Assembly (NCBI RefSeq): GCF_963678635.1
Contig: NC_087065.1
Coordinates: 12,731,579 to 12,795,578 of the forward strand
From: Symsagittifera roscoffensis
Taxonomy: Eukaryota; Xenacoelomorpha; Acoela; Convolutidae
DNA: 64,000 bases
Direction: 5' to 3'
Part shown: positions 21,937 to 34,717 of the stretch, piece by piece
Layout of the letters: the number at the start of each line of letters is the position of its first letter
How positions within the stretch are numbered: position 1 is the first letter of the stretch
Notes under the pieces: model-generated
What the model saw: only the letters and a program-made list of their open reading frames with translations
Database searches by the model: none
Told to the model about the DNA's origin: nothing
Program-made: the position numbers and the translations under genes

Positions 21937-23692
21937 TTCTTAAGGACTGCTTGATTTTGCGCAGGCGCATAATTTATATTTATGAGCGTAATTGAATTTA
22001 TTGTTCAAAAATGAGCAGATCTTTTTAAATTATAGGACGCTTAAGTTGCAGGAAGAGTCGTTTTCAAGATTTTAGGTTTTAATTATTTTTACAAAGGTTT
22101 TGTTTTAACCATTATTGCGATTCCTCGAGGGCTAATGGCGTAAAAAAAACAATCCTTGAAATATACCTGGATATTTTGAAGTATCAGTTTGATAGTTCAT
22201 TTTCTTAGGCGGCAAATGAAATGATACCCGAAATCAGAACCCACAACGGGACGAACAAATTGTTTTGACGCCACAATACCAAATTACATGAAAAACAACG
22301 CTTAAGAAAAGCTGAAAATGAACAATGAAAACTGGTGCGCAGGCTAAAATGCAAAGCCCAGTTAAAACCATTCTAAACGGCAGAATATAACTAAGCTAGT
22401 TCATTAAAAATCGCAGCCATATTACTGAGCATTGCAACAAAATCACTAAACTAGCGTGTGAGGGGGGGGGGGGGGCTAAAGATTATCTCGGAGGGTTGTC
22501 TACTAAAAAACCCATTGGTGTGTGAACTTGGGTATATCAATACTGTTCTGCGGATAATGTTGCTCCAAAGGAAAACCGATGTTGAAAAGTGTAATCATGC
22601 CGTTCCCAATGTTTAAAACCGCTCACCATGATCAATCAGACTTTAATCTTCCCCTGACAAAAATATAAGTCTGAACACATGTAGTCTCGCTCCAAGTCAG
22701 GAGGTTAAGTCACGAAAGACGACACAGAGGTATCTACTATCACTTCGTAGAAATCGAGAAATTCTCAAAAATACAAGGGATCATGAAGAACTGTATCATG
22801 AATTGAGGAACAGCAATTTCTGAAAAAGAACTCAATTTTCCCACAAACAAAACTTGAAATGCTTGCACTGTTTTGTGGTTTCACTTACACACAAAAAATT
22901 TTCGCAAGTAAAATGGCAATTTTGGCCTCTATTACACTCCAACAAGGCACAACAGGTTATCATGCAGCAAATCGAAAAGGCAAAGTCATAGAAGCTGACA
23001 TCGCAGAACATTAGAGCAAAAAGATTTGGATTTCTTGAATTAACTAACCATTAATACAACTGTTTCACGTAACATGAATCAAAGTTTCTTGGATCCCGCA
23101 GTGAGGATCCTTGGATAATCATGGATTATAATTGATTGTAGTAGTCAAAAGTGTTGCCATTATATTGTGTAATATTTAACTTTGTGTTATAATGGATTAT
23201 AATCTCTATAAATTTCAGTCAAACTTTCCGCTAATTTGGCAGCTTTTTCTAAACTACCAACAGCCAACTTGATTTTAAACCGACTCATATGCAACTAAAT
23301 TTTTTGCAAAACCATATCCCTCACACTTTAAATCCAGGTCTTCTCAATCTCAACAAAAAAGTTTAACAGGCCCAAACTTACGATCATCCCCCCCCCCCCC
23401 CACACGTACACACATCAAACGCATACACGCACATTTAACCGCACACCTACCCTTAGCTACTTGGCACCCTCACTATATTTGAGGGGGGCAAAGGGCTGTA
23501 GGGCATTAAAGGTGTGCGCGAGGGGGTTGTAAGGCACGCGTTTAAGGCATTTTTCACATATTTTTACGGTTAATGTAAGTAAAAGGTAAGTTGTGGGGGA
23601 GGGGAGGTGGTGATTAAAAAAAGAAAGTGAGAATGGTGGGAGTTACTGTATATATTCAAGGGGAAGGGGAGACAAGTAGAAACAAGACTGCT
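21937..23692. other. Intergenic region downstream of the LDLa gene
   Basis: Includes the presumed 3' UTR; no canonical AATAAA is seen in the first few hundred bases. It contains a run of about 15 G near 22464, TAATNNATTA-type fragments at about 23115-23210, and a run of about 15 C followed by ACACGTACACAC near 23387-23412. No gene is supported. Confidence 0.5.
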
Positions 23693-24209
23693 CGTATCAG
23701 GGCGAAGCCCTGAATGTTCCGACTGCCTTTTAAGGTTTTATGGAGCAGTAATAACATTTAAAAAATTAAATTTAATTAAATAAATTTAAAAAAATTTTAA
23801 TTTGAAATTTTTTATGAAAATCATCCCCCCACACGCCATTTAAAGTACAAAAAGATAGATTTAGCTCCTTGTAACAAATCAATTATGGCAAATAAGCTTC
23901 TTTCAACCAATTTGGAACGATTTTAAGACGGATTAACTCTCCGCTTACGCGTTAATAGCGCGAAACATATCGCGCGTTAATTGTCCCAAATTGGCCAAAA
24001 TGGCAATCTTTAAACCCCCATAACTTTACGAAAAATGATCACAGGTAAAATATCTTTTCAAATTTGAGCTCAGGACAACAATACATTTTGAATGATATAA
24101 AAATATTCCGTCAAAAATGGCTAGTTAAAAAGTCGAAATTTGTCTGAAGAAAAAAAAACCCACCCCGAGCACAAATATTCCGTTACTTTCGTATCGAAAG
24201 TCGGAACAA
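23693..24209 (+). repeat. Hairpin-ended repeat, family R1, full-length copy
   Basis: A 517-bp direct repeat of 7551-8070. Both hairpins are perfect here: CAGGGC-GAA-GCCCTG at the head and CTTTCG-TAT-CGAAAG at the tail, then TCGGAACAA. The copy is strongly conserved along its whole length, suggesting relatively recent spread. Confidence 0.8.
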
Positions 24210-24390
24210 TAAAGGCAAAGAGAAAACAATGACTTTTTGCTGTAGACAAACAAACACCACAATTTACCAATTGCAGCATTCAAGATTTGAATATTTATTT
24301 TCAAGCTTTTGGAGAATCTACGCTATTTCTTATAAAAATCTTAACTATTTCTTAACTTGTTTTTATAATCGATTATTTATCCATGATATT

Positions 24391-26437
24391 TTATAATCGA
24401 TTATTTATCCATTATAATTGGTTATTTTAAAAGTTCATGGACACAGAGCATGAAATTTCGTTTAAAACGATTGTTTCCCTTGGAATCTCATTGCGGGCAT
24501 GCCAAAATTTTTGTTTGCTTGATAGCTGATAGATCACGGTTAAAATTGAATCAATCATTACAAATACATGAATTAATTGTAATATTGTATCAAGCATAAC
24601 CATCAAGACTTTGAATTCACTTTGAGTGCATCTTTTTCGCAGAAAAATTGAAGGTTACGGCCAGATATTTTTGAGATCTCAGCCAATTTAGCTCCAATTA
24701 TACGCAGATCCATGCAGTTGTTTTTAAAGTTTTTATTTCGAGCCACAGCCCCACAAACACATGATAGCTTATCTGTTCAAGGCAAATCAAAGATTACAAT
24801 GAACAAACCATACAATTCTGCGATACGACAAATCTTGCTTTCTTCTGCCATCCTTGAGGACAGGCTTTGGATCTACAGCAGAAGTGGAATCGGACCAAAA
24901 TTTCTGGGCCCGAACCCAGCGCGAGTTCTTCGTTTTAAAAAGGCAGGCCCGAAAAATTACCTACAACAAACTGGTTGGACTTGGTCCATAAAATTTCGTT
25001 TTTTTTTCACAAAAAAACTCATTCGAACAACGCAAGAGATGAAACAAAATCGTACGCATCCCAAACTACGTATTTTTGTTATTTTTTGGCATCCTTTTAT
25101 TCCCTCAAACCGGCGGAAATTGTGGTGAGCTGGAGTTGTGGGAGTGGAACGTGGGGATGCTGGTATAGGAAAGGCGCGTATTGGGAGGACTTGCGGTAGG
25201 GGGTTATTTAGTGGGGGACGTAGGGCTGTGGGTAGGTTTGTGAGTACTGAACATGGGGAACCTAGGTGTTCGTTTGGATTCAATTTTTGCACAAAAAATA
25301 GAACAAAAGAGTAGTTGTCTACAAAAAATTAAGCTTTTTTTGGATTTTATATAAAAAAAAATCGACAATGATGAAAACGAAAAGAATTATAACGGTCTTT
25401 GATAAAATTTCTGCTATCTTAATTGATTATAATTAAATGAAGTTCCATTAGGTTGTCTATATTTGCTACGGCTATTGAACATCTACATAAAAGTTTCGCA
25501 AAAACCCCATTTTAGTCAAAATTTATACCCATGAAGATTCGGTGCCGTTTAATTAACAGATAACACTCCAAGAATTGGCGAAATGGGAAATAAAATATTA
25601 CTCATTTATTGCTACCCATTTATAAATTTTAACAAAACGAGTATTTTCGAAAATTGATTTTTTTTGTTATTACGATACCGAAACACGATCATTATGTTTT
25701 TGATGATGTTTTTGAGTTTTGCGCAAAAAATATACTATTTTAGAGCTTTTCGTATGAGAAAATAGTGAGATAGCGAATTTTTCTCACGAATCTTATAAGA
25801 AGTTCTTAGATAGGGGATGGTCGGACCGGGTCATTGTGAAGTTCTTACATTTAAGTTGAAACTGAAAAACCATAGATATAAAAATAATGAAGAAACTCGA
25901 TTAAATTATTCTAAATAATTTTGCTTGTTACACCAATTTACAGCAGTAACAATGTTAAAACTTTTTTTATGACCACGTTGACCCTATCACTTTTACTTGA
26001 TTCAATCTAAACGGCTTTTAAAACCATAGCATCAAAAAACACCCAGGGTTGGATCTAGGATAATTTTGAGTGTGGTGGATTTTTTAAAACAATTTTAAAT
26101 TATATGACAATCTTTATGTTGATATCCGAGCTCACTAAAATCACGATAAAGTCACACTTTTGGTAAAAGTTCAAAAAACCGGCAAAATGATGCTTTTAAG
26201 CAACATTTGTATATTTTTCTGTAGAAATCCAGTTTTTTTTATGTGCGGGTTCTCCACATTGGGCAAAAAAAAACAACTTTAGACCAATTTATTTGAGCAG
26301 CTTTTTTTTCATCACACTTTTTCAATAAAAATCACATCTAGGAAATCACTAAATCTTGGGAATCTCTCAAGAATGAAGAAAAAAAAGTACGCCCACCGCC
26401 CCCCCCCCCCCCTCCCCCACCACTAAATCCGCCCCTG
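24391..26437 (+). repeat. 2-kb tandem unit, copy 1
   Basis: Diverged direct repeat of 26454-28365. Shared landmarks in order are the TTATAATCGATTA start, TTTGTTTGCTTGATAG, CAAATCAAAGATTACAATG, GGCAGGCCCGAAAAATTA, GAAGATTCGGTGCCG, GATGGTCGGACCGGGTC, and the hAT-like terminus GGATCTAGGATAA. The ~140-codon frame at 24712-25128 lies inside and is broken in copy 2, so it is not coding. Confidence 0.85.
26044..26437. mobile_element. hAT-like MITE with poly-C end
   Basis: The left end CAGGGTTGGATCTAGG faces the right end CCGCCCCTG (inward reading CAGGGGCGGATTTAG). About 14 C followed by TCCCCC lies just inside the right end. It resembles 4860-5298 in termini and in the homopolymer next to the end. 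A left end of the same kind recurs at about 28035 in copy 2, where the right end is missing. Confidence 0.45.
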
Positions 26438-26453
26438 GTTTTTTTTTATATCG

Positions 26454-28365
26454 TTTTATAATCGATTAGTAATCCTTTATAATTGGTTATTTTAAAAATT
26501 TTATGGATACAGACCATGAAAATTTATTAAAATCAATTTTTCTCATTAGAACCTTTTTGCGGGTACGCCAAAGCTTTTGTTTGCTTGATAGTTGATAGAG
26601 CACGTTTAAAATTGAATCAATCATTACAATAACATGAATTAGTTGTAAAATTGTAGCAAGAAAAATCATCAAGACTTTGAATTCACTCTGAGTGCATCTT
26701 TGTATTAGAAAAATTGAAGTTAAGGGCCAGAAATTTGTGAGATCTCAGCCAATGTAGCTCCGATAACACGCAGACAAATCAAAGATTACAATGAACAAAC
26801 CATACAGTTCTGCGATACGACAAGTTTTGCTTTTTTTCTGCCATCCTTGAGGTCAGACTTTAGATTTACAGCAGAAGGTGAATCGGGCCAAAATTTTTGG
26901 GGCCGAACCCAGCCCGAGTTTTTTGTTAAAAAATGGCAGGCCCGAAAAATTAATTACAACAAACTGGCCGGACTTGGACCATAGATTTTCCTCTTTTTTC
27001 ACAAAAAAAATCATTCGAATGACGCAAGAGATGAAGCATAAACGTACGCATCCAAAACTACGTTTTTTGTTATTTTTTTTTGCTTTCGTTTATTCTCTCA
27101 AACCGGTGGAAGTTGGGGTAGACTGGAGATGAGGGAGTGATACGTGGGGATGCTGGTGGGAGAGGTAAGTAGTGGGGGGATTTGCGATAGGGGGTCATTT
27201 GGTGGGTCACGTGGGTAGGTTTGTGAGTACTGAGCACAGCGAACACAGGTGTACGTTTGGATTCGACTTTTGCAGAACAAATAGCAAAAAAAGAGTAGCT
27301 ATCTACAGAAGCATTTATTTTTTTTCGGATTTTTGTATAAGAAAAAACAATTTACTACGATGAAAACAAAAAAGACATGTAAACCAACTATGATGAGTTT
27401 TTTTCTACCTTAATCGATTATGATTAAATTAAGTTCCATTAGGTTGTCTAATTTAGCAACGTTTATTGAACATCTACACAAAATTCAACAAAAACTCAAA
27501 ATAAACAACAATTATACCCATGAAGATTCGGTGCCGTTTAATTAACAGAAAACACTCCAAGAATTGGCGAAATGGCAAATAAAATTTTACTCATTTATTG
27601 CTACCCATTTATAAATTTTAGAAAAACGAGTAATTTCCGAGATTGATTTTTATTTGTTATTATGATACTGAAACACGCTCAAATATTTTTGATTATGTTT
27701 TTGAATTTTGCGCAAAAATTCTACTATTTTAGAGCTTTTTCTATGTGAAAATAGTGTGATAGCTAATTTTCTCACAAATTTTTTAAAAAATTTCTAAGAT
27801 TGCGGAATTTTTTGTAGGATGGTCGGACCGGGTCATTGTGAAGTCCTTGCACTCAAGCTGCAAACACAGAGATGAAGAATTAAGGAAGATACTCGAGTAA
27901 ATTATTCTACAAAAATTTGCTTGTTACACCACTCACAATAGTAATATGTTAAAATTTTTTGTTTGACCACCTTGAAGATAGCCTTTTTACTTGATTCACA
28001 CTAAACGGCTTTTAAAACCACAGTATCTATAAATACCCACGGTAGGATCTAGATAAAAATTAAGTGGGGGGGGGGCGTTTTTAAAAATTGTTTCGCAATA
28101 CATGAAAATGTTAAAGGTAGACCAATATGATATCCGAGCTCCCTCAAATCACTAGAAAGTCACTCTTTTAATAAAAGTTCAAGAAACCGGCAAAAACGAT
28201 GCATGCTTTCAAGAAACCTTTGTATATTTTTCTGTAGAAATCGAGTTTTTTCGTCGTGAGCTCTCCATCTTGGGCAAAAAAAAACAACTTTAGGCCAAAA
28301 TATTTGAGCAACTTTTTTCATCACATTTTTCAATAAGCATCACATCTAGGAAATCACGAATTAAG
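26454..28365 (+). repeat. 2-kb tandem unit, copy 2
   Basis: Second copy of the 24391-26437 unit, with the same block order and substantial divergence (many indels). A third partial match to the GATGGTC..CCGGGTCATT...GCTCAAGCTG segment follows at about 28446-28490. It is non-coding. Confidence 0.85.
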
Positions 28366-28889
28366 TTATTTTCCTGTAGGAAATTGTAGGATGGCGGAAC
28401 ATTCCTGTGAGTCTTAAAGAAAATCTAAGATGGGGCATTTTTTGCAGGATGGTCAACCCGGGTCATTTTGAAGCCCTTGCGCTCAAGCTGATTTTGAAAA
28501 ATCAGAAAAGAAGGAACTATGAAAAAACTCTGGCTAGAATATCGAAAACTTTGTGTCGGCAGACAATGAAGACGAACGTGGAAAGAAAACTCAATTATGG
28601 CCAAGCGATTACGCCAGAATAGGGGAGGGAAGAGAAAGCGAGCGACAAGTCAAGCTCCATTTGATCCAAGAATCATTATCTGCATGGAGGCAGTTGATAC
28701 TTTGAGACTGGTGACAACGGCGACGAGGATGGCCTAAGTTGATGGCCCTCTTCACGATACTTATATTGATGGCCCTCTTAATGATGTACGTTTTTTCAGT
28801 TCCCCTGGTGACAACGGATTCTGCTGACGTAGTTCTTGTGAAGTTGGAGAATTTGTTGTTTAAATTCTGAGACTCTTGCGCACATGCCA

Positions 28890-29530
28890 AAAAAATTTTC
28901 TGAAGGCAAATTAATCCAAGAGATGGGTCAGTTTTTGGGTATCGACAAACGCCAGACTTCTCCATATAAGCCGATAGATAACAAACAGACGGAAAAGCAT
29001 AAAGCAAATGTTGACTGATGCAGTTTTGTAATTTGCACAGAGAACCCAAGGACGTAGGAAAGGGAGCGGCAGTATTTGAACCTCACCTACGATACGACAA
29101 TCAATTGGACTAGATGATCAAAGCCGGCAATTATGGCACATGGACAGGAATGCCAGTATCCAGTTGGCCTGTTGAACGCAAAATCTCCAGACGACGTGTT
29201 GACAAAGGATGAATGTTTTGCGAAATGGCTTGTTGAGCAAATCCGAGATGCACACAGTAGAGCAAGAGCAATACATGGGACAAATAAGCTTTGAAGAAAG
29301 GATCAGTAATGGAAAAAAAATCACGGGGAACGCTATGCCATCGGTGAAAAGCTGTGGGTGTGGACAAAAAAAACTAAACACAAAGAAGACTTTTGACCCC
29401 CGGGAAGGACCCGGATATGTTGTGATGGCCAGGGTTTCCGATTTCAGTTAAAAGGTATCAATGGTGTCCTATCCTCGTGAGGTCGGGTTTCTGCATTTCA
29501 ACAGGTTGAAACGCTATGTTTAGAGGTCAA
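28890..29530 (+). pseudogene. Degenerate Ty3/gypsy integrase remnant
   Basis: Broken translations show the second half of a gypsy integrase. A segment ending in QTSPYKPIDNKQTEKHK corresponds to the conserved TPYHPQTDGQxER region holding the catalytic Glu. It is followed by ENPR and YPVGLLNAKSPDD-like blocks, then a C-terminal part (GPGYVVMARVSD, FLHFNRLKRYV) like the family's GPY/F module. Several stops and frameshifts interrupt it. The N-terminal zinc-binding part, the RT and LTRs of this lineage are not found. It is older than, and different from, element 1, which inserted downstream of it. Confidence 0.7.
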
Positions 29531-30075
29531 TGCAACCTGATTAATTCACCGCAAAATCAAAAAGTAGCAGAGGCACAAGTCTCCGCTTGCGGGAGACACT
29601 AATACTTTCAAGGGCAGAGCGACGCTGTGGGGACATACGGTGCAAGAGAAGTTGAAGCCAGAAGGTAGGAGGAGCCCTTGAATCTCCCGAGTGAAGCTGA
29701 AGCTACACCCGCAACTGTTGTCAGCAGTTGAAAGATAGAATTTGACAGAACATACGAGAATGCAGGCAGGTCAACCCAGCGTTTTAAGAAAGCTAATACA
29801 GATATAAAGAATTATTATGATAAGATTAGGCGTTAGCGTCATAATCAATTGTGTATTGGTAAACCAAAGTCAAGAGGAGGGATTACCTTGTTGTTATGGG
29901 ACGGGCGAGCTTAACAGTAAAAGATACTAGGGTTATTAGTCTAGTTTTAGAAAATGAGTAGTACGTAGCTGGGTTTTGAATAACCAAAGCAATAATTATA
30001 AACGTAAACAAACGATCAAACTCGAGTTAGTTCGGCCCACCTCTGCTAATACACAATTTGAAACAAAATCGACGA
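29531..30075. other. Decayed retroelement sequence 5' of element 1
   Basis: The end of this block (GCCCACCTCTGCTAATACACAATTT) resembles about 37200-37240 on the far side of element 1, and 29640-29730 resembles 36970-37060. So 29190-30075 and 36530-37240 are two diverged copies of one older repeat. No gene. Confidence 0.5.
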
Positions 30076-30080
30076 ACCAT
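30076..30080. repeat. Target site duplication, left of element 1
   Basis: ACCAT, repeated exactly at 36481-36485 next to the other LTR. Five base pairs is typical for Ty3/gypsy integrases. Confidence 0.9.
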
Positions 30081-30285
30081 TGTTGTGATTTGTTTTTAGT
30101 ATCTTATAATGACCTTCGGTATTTTATTTAATACCAGTTTAGTTACGACCATTGGTCGATATTAACGGAAGTTCAGTTGTCCTTTTTAATGTTCTTAATT
30201 CAACTACTTCCTTTTAACGTTTTAACTTTTAAGCATATGTACATACTTTATACATATAGAACCATAGAATTAGAATAGTTTATTA
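30081..30285 (+). repeat. 5' LTR of element 1
   Basis: 205 bp starting TGTTGTGATT and ending TTTATTA. It matches 36276-36480 with 8 substitutions and no indels. The last base is the A of the gag ATG. Confidence 0.92.
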
Positions 30286-31290
30286 TGGCGCAGTCAAATG
30301 ATTCGAACGTGCGTGGAGTTTCCCCCTTTTGGCCTAATCACACTCTAGAGCCACCGCATGCCTGGACCCAATGGAGCGACCAATTCCAATTGGCGATTAT
30401 TGCGAAAGAAAATCTGGATTTAGAGAGCCTACATGGACCAGAGATACTGGAGACGCAAATTCCAATTTTGAACAAGCAACAGGCAGCGAGTCGGACGCGG
30501 AAAAAACCAACAGAGAGAGAGAGAGAGCAGGAACAAAAGCACAATGAAACAGTACAAATCCGCAGAAGAGAAACGGATCAACGAAGAGAAGAGGAAATTT
30601 AATGGAATGAGACGAACGGAGGCGGACAAGAAACTGCAATCAATTTTATTTCTAGCCCTAGAGAGCGGAGGAAAAAGAGTTTTTACACAAAAGAACCCGA
30701 GAGTCAAGATTCTAGCAATATCGTTCTCTGAGTTCTGGAGTCTACTAGACGCAGCATTTAACAAACGGCCCAACACTACGTTCGAAAGATATAAACTACT
30801 AAATCGAAAGCAAAATGATCGTGAGTCGTACGAACAATTCTGGGGAGCACTGACGGACCTAGCCAGCACGTGCAACATTAAGGAATCTGACAAGGCGGAA
30901 TGGATAAGGGATATCTTCATTTGCAATATGAAGAACACAGACACCCAGAGGAAGCTACTTTCAGCTACCATAAGCCCGTCGGAAGCACTTAACCAAGCCC
31001 TAATCGACGAAAAGGGATATTTTAACCACCAGAAACTGACAAATATGTCACGGTCATCGACCAACGGGACAACTTTTAAATCGTTTAGTAACCACAATCA
31101 AATCAAAAAGGAACCAAGTTTAAACATCGAAAGGAGTAACTCGTGCATGAAATGCAGAAATACGTTTACGAAAGGGAACTTAAACCTTTGCCCAGCGAAG
31201 GACATAACCTGTAATAACTGTAATTATAAGGGACACTTCGCCAAATTATGTAAATCACGCAATAAGAGACCAACAGATAATTACGTAAAT
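30285..31290 (+). pseudogene. gag of element 1 (frameshifted)
   Basis: Structural protein that would form the virus-like particle. The first frame starts at 30285 (MAQSNDSN) and is lost near 30540-30600. The rest continues in another frame from about 30544, with a capsid-like helical region and a nucleocapsid part with two cysteine clusters: a CMKC-type pair, then CNNC...GHF...C, a CCHC zinc knuckle (C-x2-C-x4-H-x4-C). The knuckle runs in frame into pol, so gag and pol were probably one reading frame in this subfamily. Confidence 0.8.
30286..30300 (+). promoter_or_regulatory. Primer binding site of element 1
   Basis: TGGCGCAG directly abuts the 5' LTR with no spacer. TGG is the expected complement of a tRNA CCA end. 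Element 3 has the same eight bases in the same place. The tRNA species was not determined. The site doubles as codons 1-3 of gag. Confidence 0.7.
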
Positions 31291-31838
31291 ACTGAGTGGT
31301 GCACGAGACTGGGGAATGAGTACGGACAGAGCGACGATGACGATTTCTCGGTGTTGAGCGTCAGAACTTTTTACGACAATAATGGTCTCGAAACAAAGAA
31401 ACTCCTGAACCTAGGCATTGGCTGGGACATGATTGTAAATATGAACATACCTGTAGATTCAGCAAGCTTTGTAAGTGTTTTAAAACAGAATGTACTACAC
31501 GAAATTAAACTAAGATACCCGAACCTCAAGATACACCCAGTGGAGAAAAGAATAAAAGACCTATACTGCGGATTCACCAATGATACGATCAATATTTTGG
31601 GAAAAAGTAATTTTCAGAACACAGTCCAATGGGTGGATCAGCGAAGAAACCCCATTCTTCATAACCGGCGGACACGAGCCAAACATATTGGGGAACGACC
31701 ATTTACCCAAACTGGGCATAGAAATAAGGCAGAGGAAATGCCACCAACCAATCTGCATGGTCAATCAACCCACACTCGAGAGTGAGTACAAAAACTTACA
31801 GACAAAATTTTAACGAGTTCTAAAACTTATTCACTAGA
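31291..31838 (+). pseudogene. pol protease region of element 1
   Basis: Aspartic protease region. The active-site triplet appears as VDSAS rather than the DTG/DSG seen in elements 2 and 3, so it may be impaired. The frame open from 30544 runs on to 31785 in nonsense, while the homologous downstream part (GGHEPNILG) is read in a different frame from about 31600, so an indel lies near 31590-31620. Confidence 0.7.
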
Positions 31839-33084
31839 GTGGGGAAAATACCTAACGATCGAAAGGTAGCCCATTTTCACACACCTTTTAAACCAATACA
31901 GTCCAAAGGGAGAAGAGTTACACTCCACTTACTCGCGGGAGTGAATGAAGAGTTAAAAAGAATGGAAAAAGAAGGTCACATAATAAAATTAGAGAAATGC
32001 GACGAAGATTGTTTCATCAGCCCAATTGTAATCACTCGGAAAAAGGATACTTCAATAAAACTGGCACTTGACTCTAAGCTTTTAAATGATCAAATTTTTA
32101 AGAATAAGTGTCAAATGCCGAATATCCATGAACTGATTGATAACGTGGCGCTCCAAATTTCAGAAAAATCCAACGGGCGAGTGTGGTTTAGTAATTTAGA
32201 CCTGAAAAACGCCTATAGCCAACTTAAACTATGCGATCAAACAAGTAGACAGTGCAATTTTTGCATAGTAGGCGGCGAAACGACCGGAACATATCGATTT
32301 CTAACGGGATTTTACGGATTAGGAGACACGCCCAATGAATTCCAACGGGTCATGGACTCACTGTTGAAAAATATCCCGTTTACAAATTGTTACAAAGACG
32401 ACATCCTGGTAGCCTCGCGTGGATCCCTGGAAGAACACAAATCAATAGTGTACAAAAATTTATCAACATGGCAGTTTAATGGGGGAAATGCGCATTTTTT
32501 AAATCTGACATCAAATGGCTTGGCTTCAAGATCTCAGGCGATGGAGTACGATTGTTGGCGGTAAAGCCGACGCAATAAAAAATTTGCCAACCCCGAAGAA
32601 TATTTCTGAACTTCGTTCATTTTTCGGCTCGATAAACCAATATGTAAAATTCGTCCCTAACTTATCGACGTTAAGCTCCCCTCTTCGATCTCTTCTAAAC
32701 AAAAAATTGTTATAGAAATGGGATACCAGCCATTCAATAGCATTTGAGAAGTTAAAAACGGAAATTGTAAATATTGCAGAAAACAGCCATTTCGATATAA
32801 AAGAGAAGACAAGACTGAAAACGGACGCTTTACATAGCGGAGTAGGGGCAACCCTAGAACAATTACAGGACGACCAGTGGAAAAAAATCGTGTTTGCATC
32901 CAGATTTTTAAACAACCATGAAATGAAGAATTCTACCAACGAATTAGAGTTGCTGGGAGTCGTATGGGCTACAGAACATTTCCGAAACTACCTGTACGGA
33001 ACAGAATTCCAAATAGTAACTGATCACAAAGCATTACTATCAGCACTTTCGGCAAATCATGGAAACAAAACGATGCATAGCTGA
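31839..33084 (+). pseudogene. pol reverse transcriptase and RNase H of element 1
   Basis: RT fingers/palm in one frame (31839 to about 32500) with LDLKNAYSQLKL, RFLTGFYGL and the catalytic YKDD. The frame then changes at about 32500, and the connection (SFFGSINQYVKFVP) and RNase H (KTDALHSGVGATLEQ, NELELLGVVW, VTDHKALL) follow in a second frame interrupted by a TAG at about 32713. Catalytic acidic residues of both enzymes are recognisable, but the reading frame is broken. Confidence 0.85.
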
Positions 33085-33637
33085 TTGAACCATTGGTAAA
33101 CAGACTTTTACCATTCAATTTTAAAATTTCACATTTACCAGGAAAGGACATGGGCTTTACTGACCTTTTATCTAGACTTCTTCGGGCAAAGCCCTTCCAA
33201 TTTCCCATTATGACGACGAATTTGTAGTCGCTTCAATCGACAAAATTCAGACCATTTATCGACTAATCAAGATTCTAAAATATTTACTGTAAATTCTGTA
33301 GATAGACCAGCGGTCGCTGTAAATACTAATTCACGAGTTAAAACAATCCCGTCGGGAAACAAAAATTCAAGCGACGTGATTGGTCAGAATCGGTTGAATA
33401 GCTCTTTAGATTTACTCAATCTCAAGATTATTGCTGCCATCATATCTTGTATCGCTCAGTCGATAAAAATTTGCCATAATAATCACTCTCGGACAGAAAA
33501 TTGCACTACAATTTGCCAACCAGTCGATAATTCTAAATTTAATTTTAAAAGTATTACCTTTTCGGACAAAGTACTTTTACATTTCTTACTACTAAACAGA
33601 CACTTCATACCATCTAGCAAAAAAACCAGAACTCCCA
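33085..33637 (+). pseudogene. Linker between RNase H and integrase, element 1
   Basis: Broken sequence beginning with a tether-like FTDLLSRLL match (about 33155-33180) and then low-complexity polar sequence with several stops. It corresponds to the long charged linker of elements 2 and 3. Confidence 0.5.
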
Positions 33638-34717
33638 ATGGACAAAGTGAACGAACCCCTTTTGATCATTCTCGAAGAACATAATATCGCCCTCAAATTC
33701 AGAGACGACAGACTTCCACCCGACCACGCAGACCTCTTAAGAAGATATAAGGCCGACCTGAATTTACCGAATTCCCCAATTCGCCCGGAAAACCACTGTT
33801 TGAAGAAATTGCTTCAGATCATGACTAGAGAAGACAAGGTGCTGTGGGATTTGATAGAGACGATAAAGAGGAACCGACCTATGGGCATACACGGGACTTA
33901 CATGAAGAACTACACCAAAGACATACACGTGAAGGATGAGCTACTCTTTTTAGACCATAAACTAGTCGTCCCAGCTACCATCAGGGGAACTTTTAATTCG
34001 ATGCTACATGAGACTCACCCAGGACAGTTTGGGATGAAATCCCTCGCCGAATATTTGTGGTGGCCGCATATTTACCAGGAAATTTATCATCACGGGAGAA
34101 CATGTAGCCGATGTCTAAAAGCGGGTAAGAACATTAAAGTGTTACTAGGCACCCATAATATTTCGAAACTCCCCACGTTGACATTCGCGAACGAAGAAAT
34201 TAATTTGGATTTTGCGGGACCGTTGGACGCGTGCTGGGGTAACAACAAATACATTCTTCTTTGCATTGACCGTTACACTAAGTTTCCTTCGGCCAAGATC
34301 GTCAATAACACCTCTACAAGAAACGTAATTTCATTTCTAAACGATTACTGTCACCTCCACGGATTCCCAAGAAAAATTAGAGTCGACCATAGGTCATGCT
34401 TCTTATCACATGATTTCAAAAACTTCTGCGATAAATTTAATATAGAAATTTTTTACTGCACTGTCGGAGACCACAGATCCAATGGGCTAGGGGAAAGACT
34501 AGTGTACACAATTAAATCGAAATTACTGGCAATGTCATTCGAAGTACCCAAGCCATCTCTAAACAGTTCGATCGAGAAAATCATCTGGAATCTGAGAATC
34601 TCAAAACAAACTGCGATCGGCTGTACTCCGTTTGAAAAGCATTTTAATAGAGTAGCGAACAGTAGGTGGAAAAGTCTTATTTCAATATTGACCATTCAGA
34701 TAAAGGGAAGGCTATAA
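33638..34717 (+). pseudogene. pol integrase of element 1
   Basis: This frame of 359 codons is the best preserved part of element 1. It has an HHCC zinc-binding domain (HETHPGQFG...WWPH...CSRCLKAG), the core with LDFAGP (first Asp), RVDHRS (second Asp) and NGLGERL (Glu), then a segment IGCTPFEKHF. The frame is lost near 34665-34717, where the C-terminal tail continues in another frame. Confidence 0.85.

Noticed and set aside
24712-25128. 138-codon frame in the 2-kb tandem unit
   Set aside because: The matching frame in the second unit is shorter and frameshifted, with no domain; it is repeat-derived.
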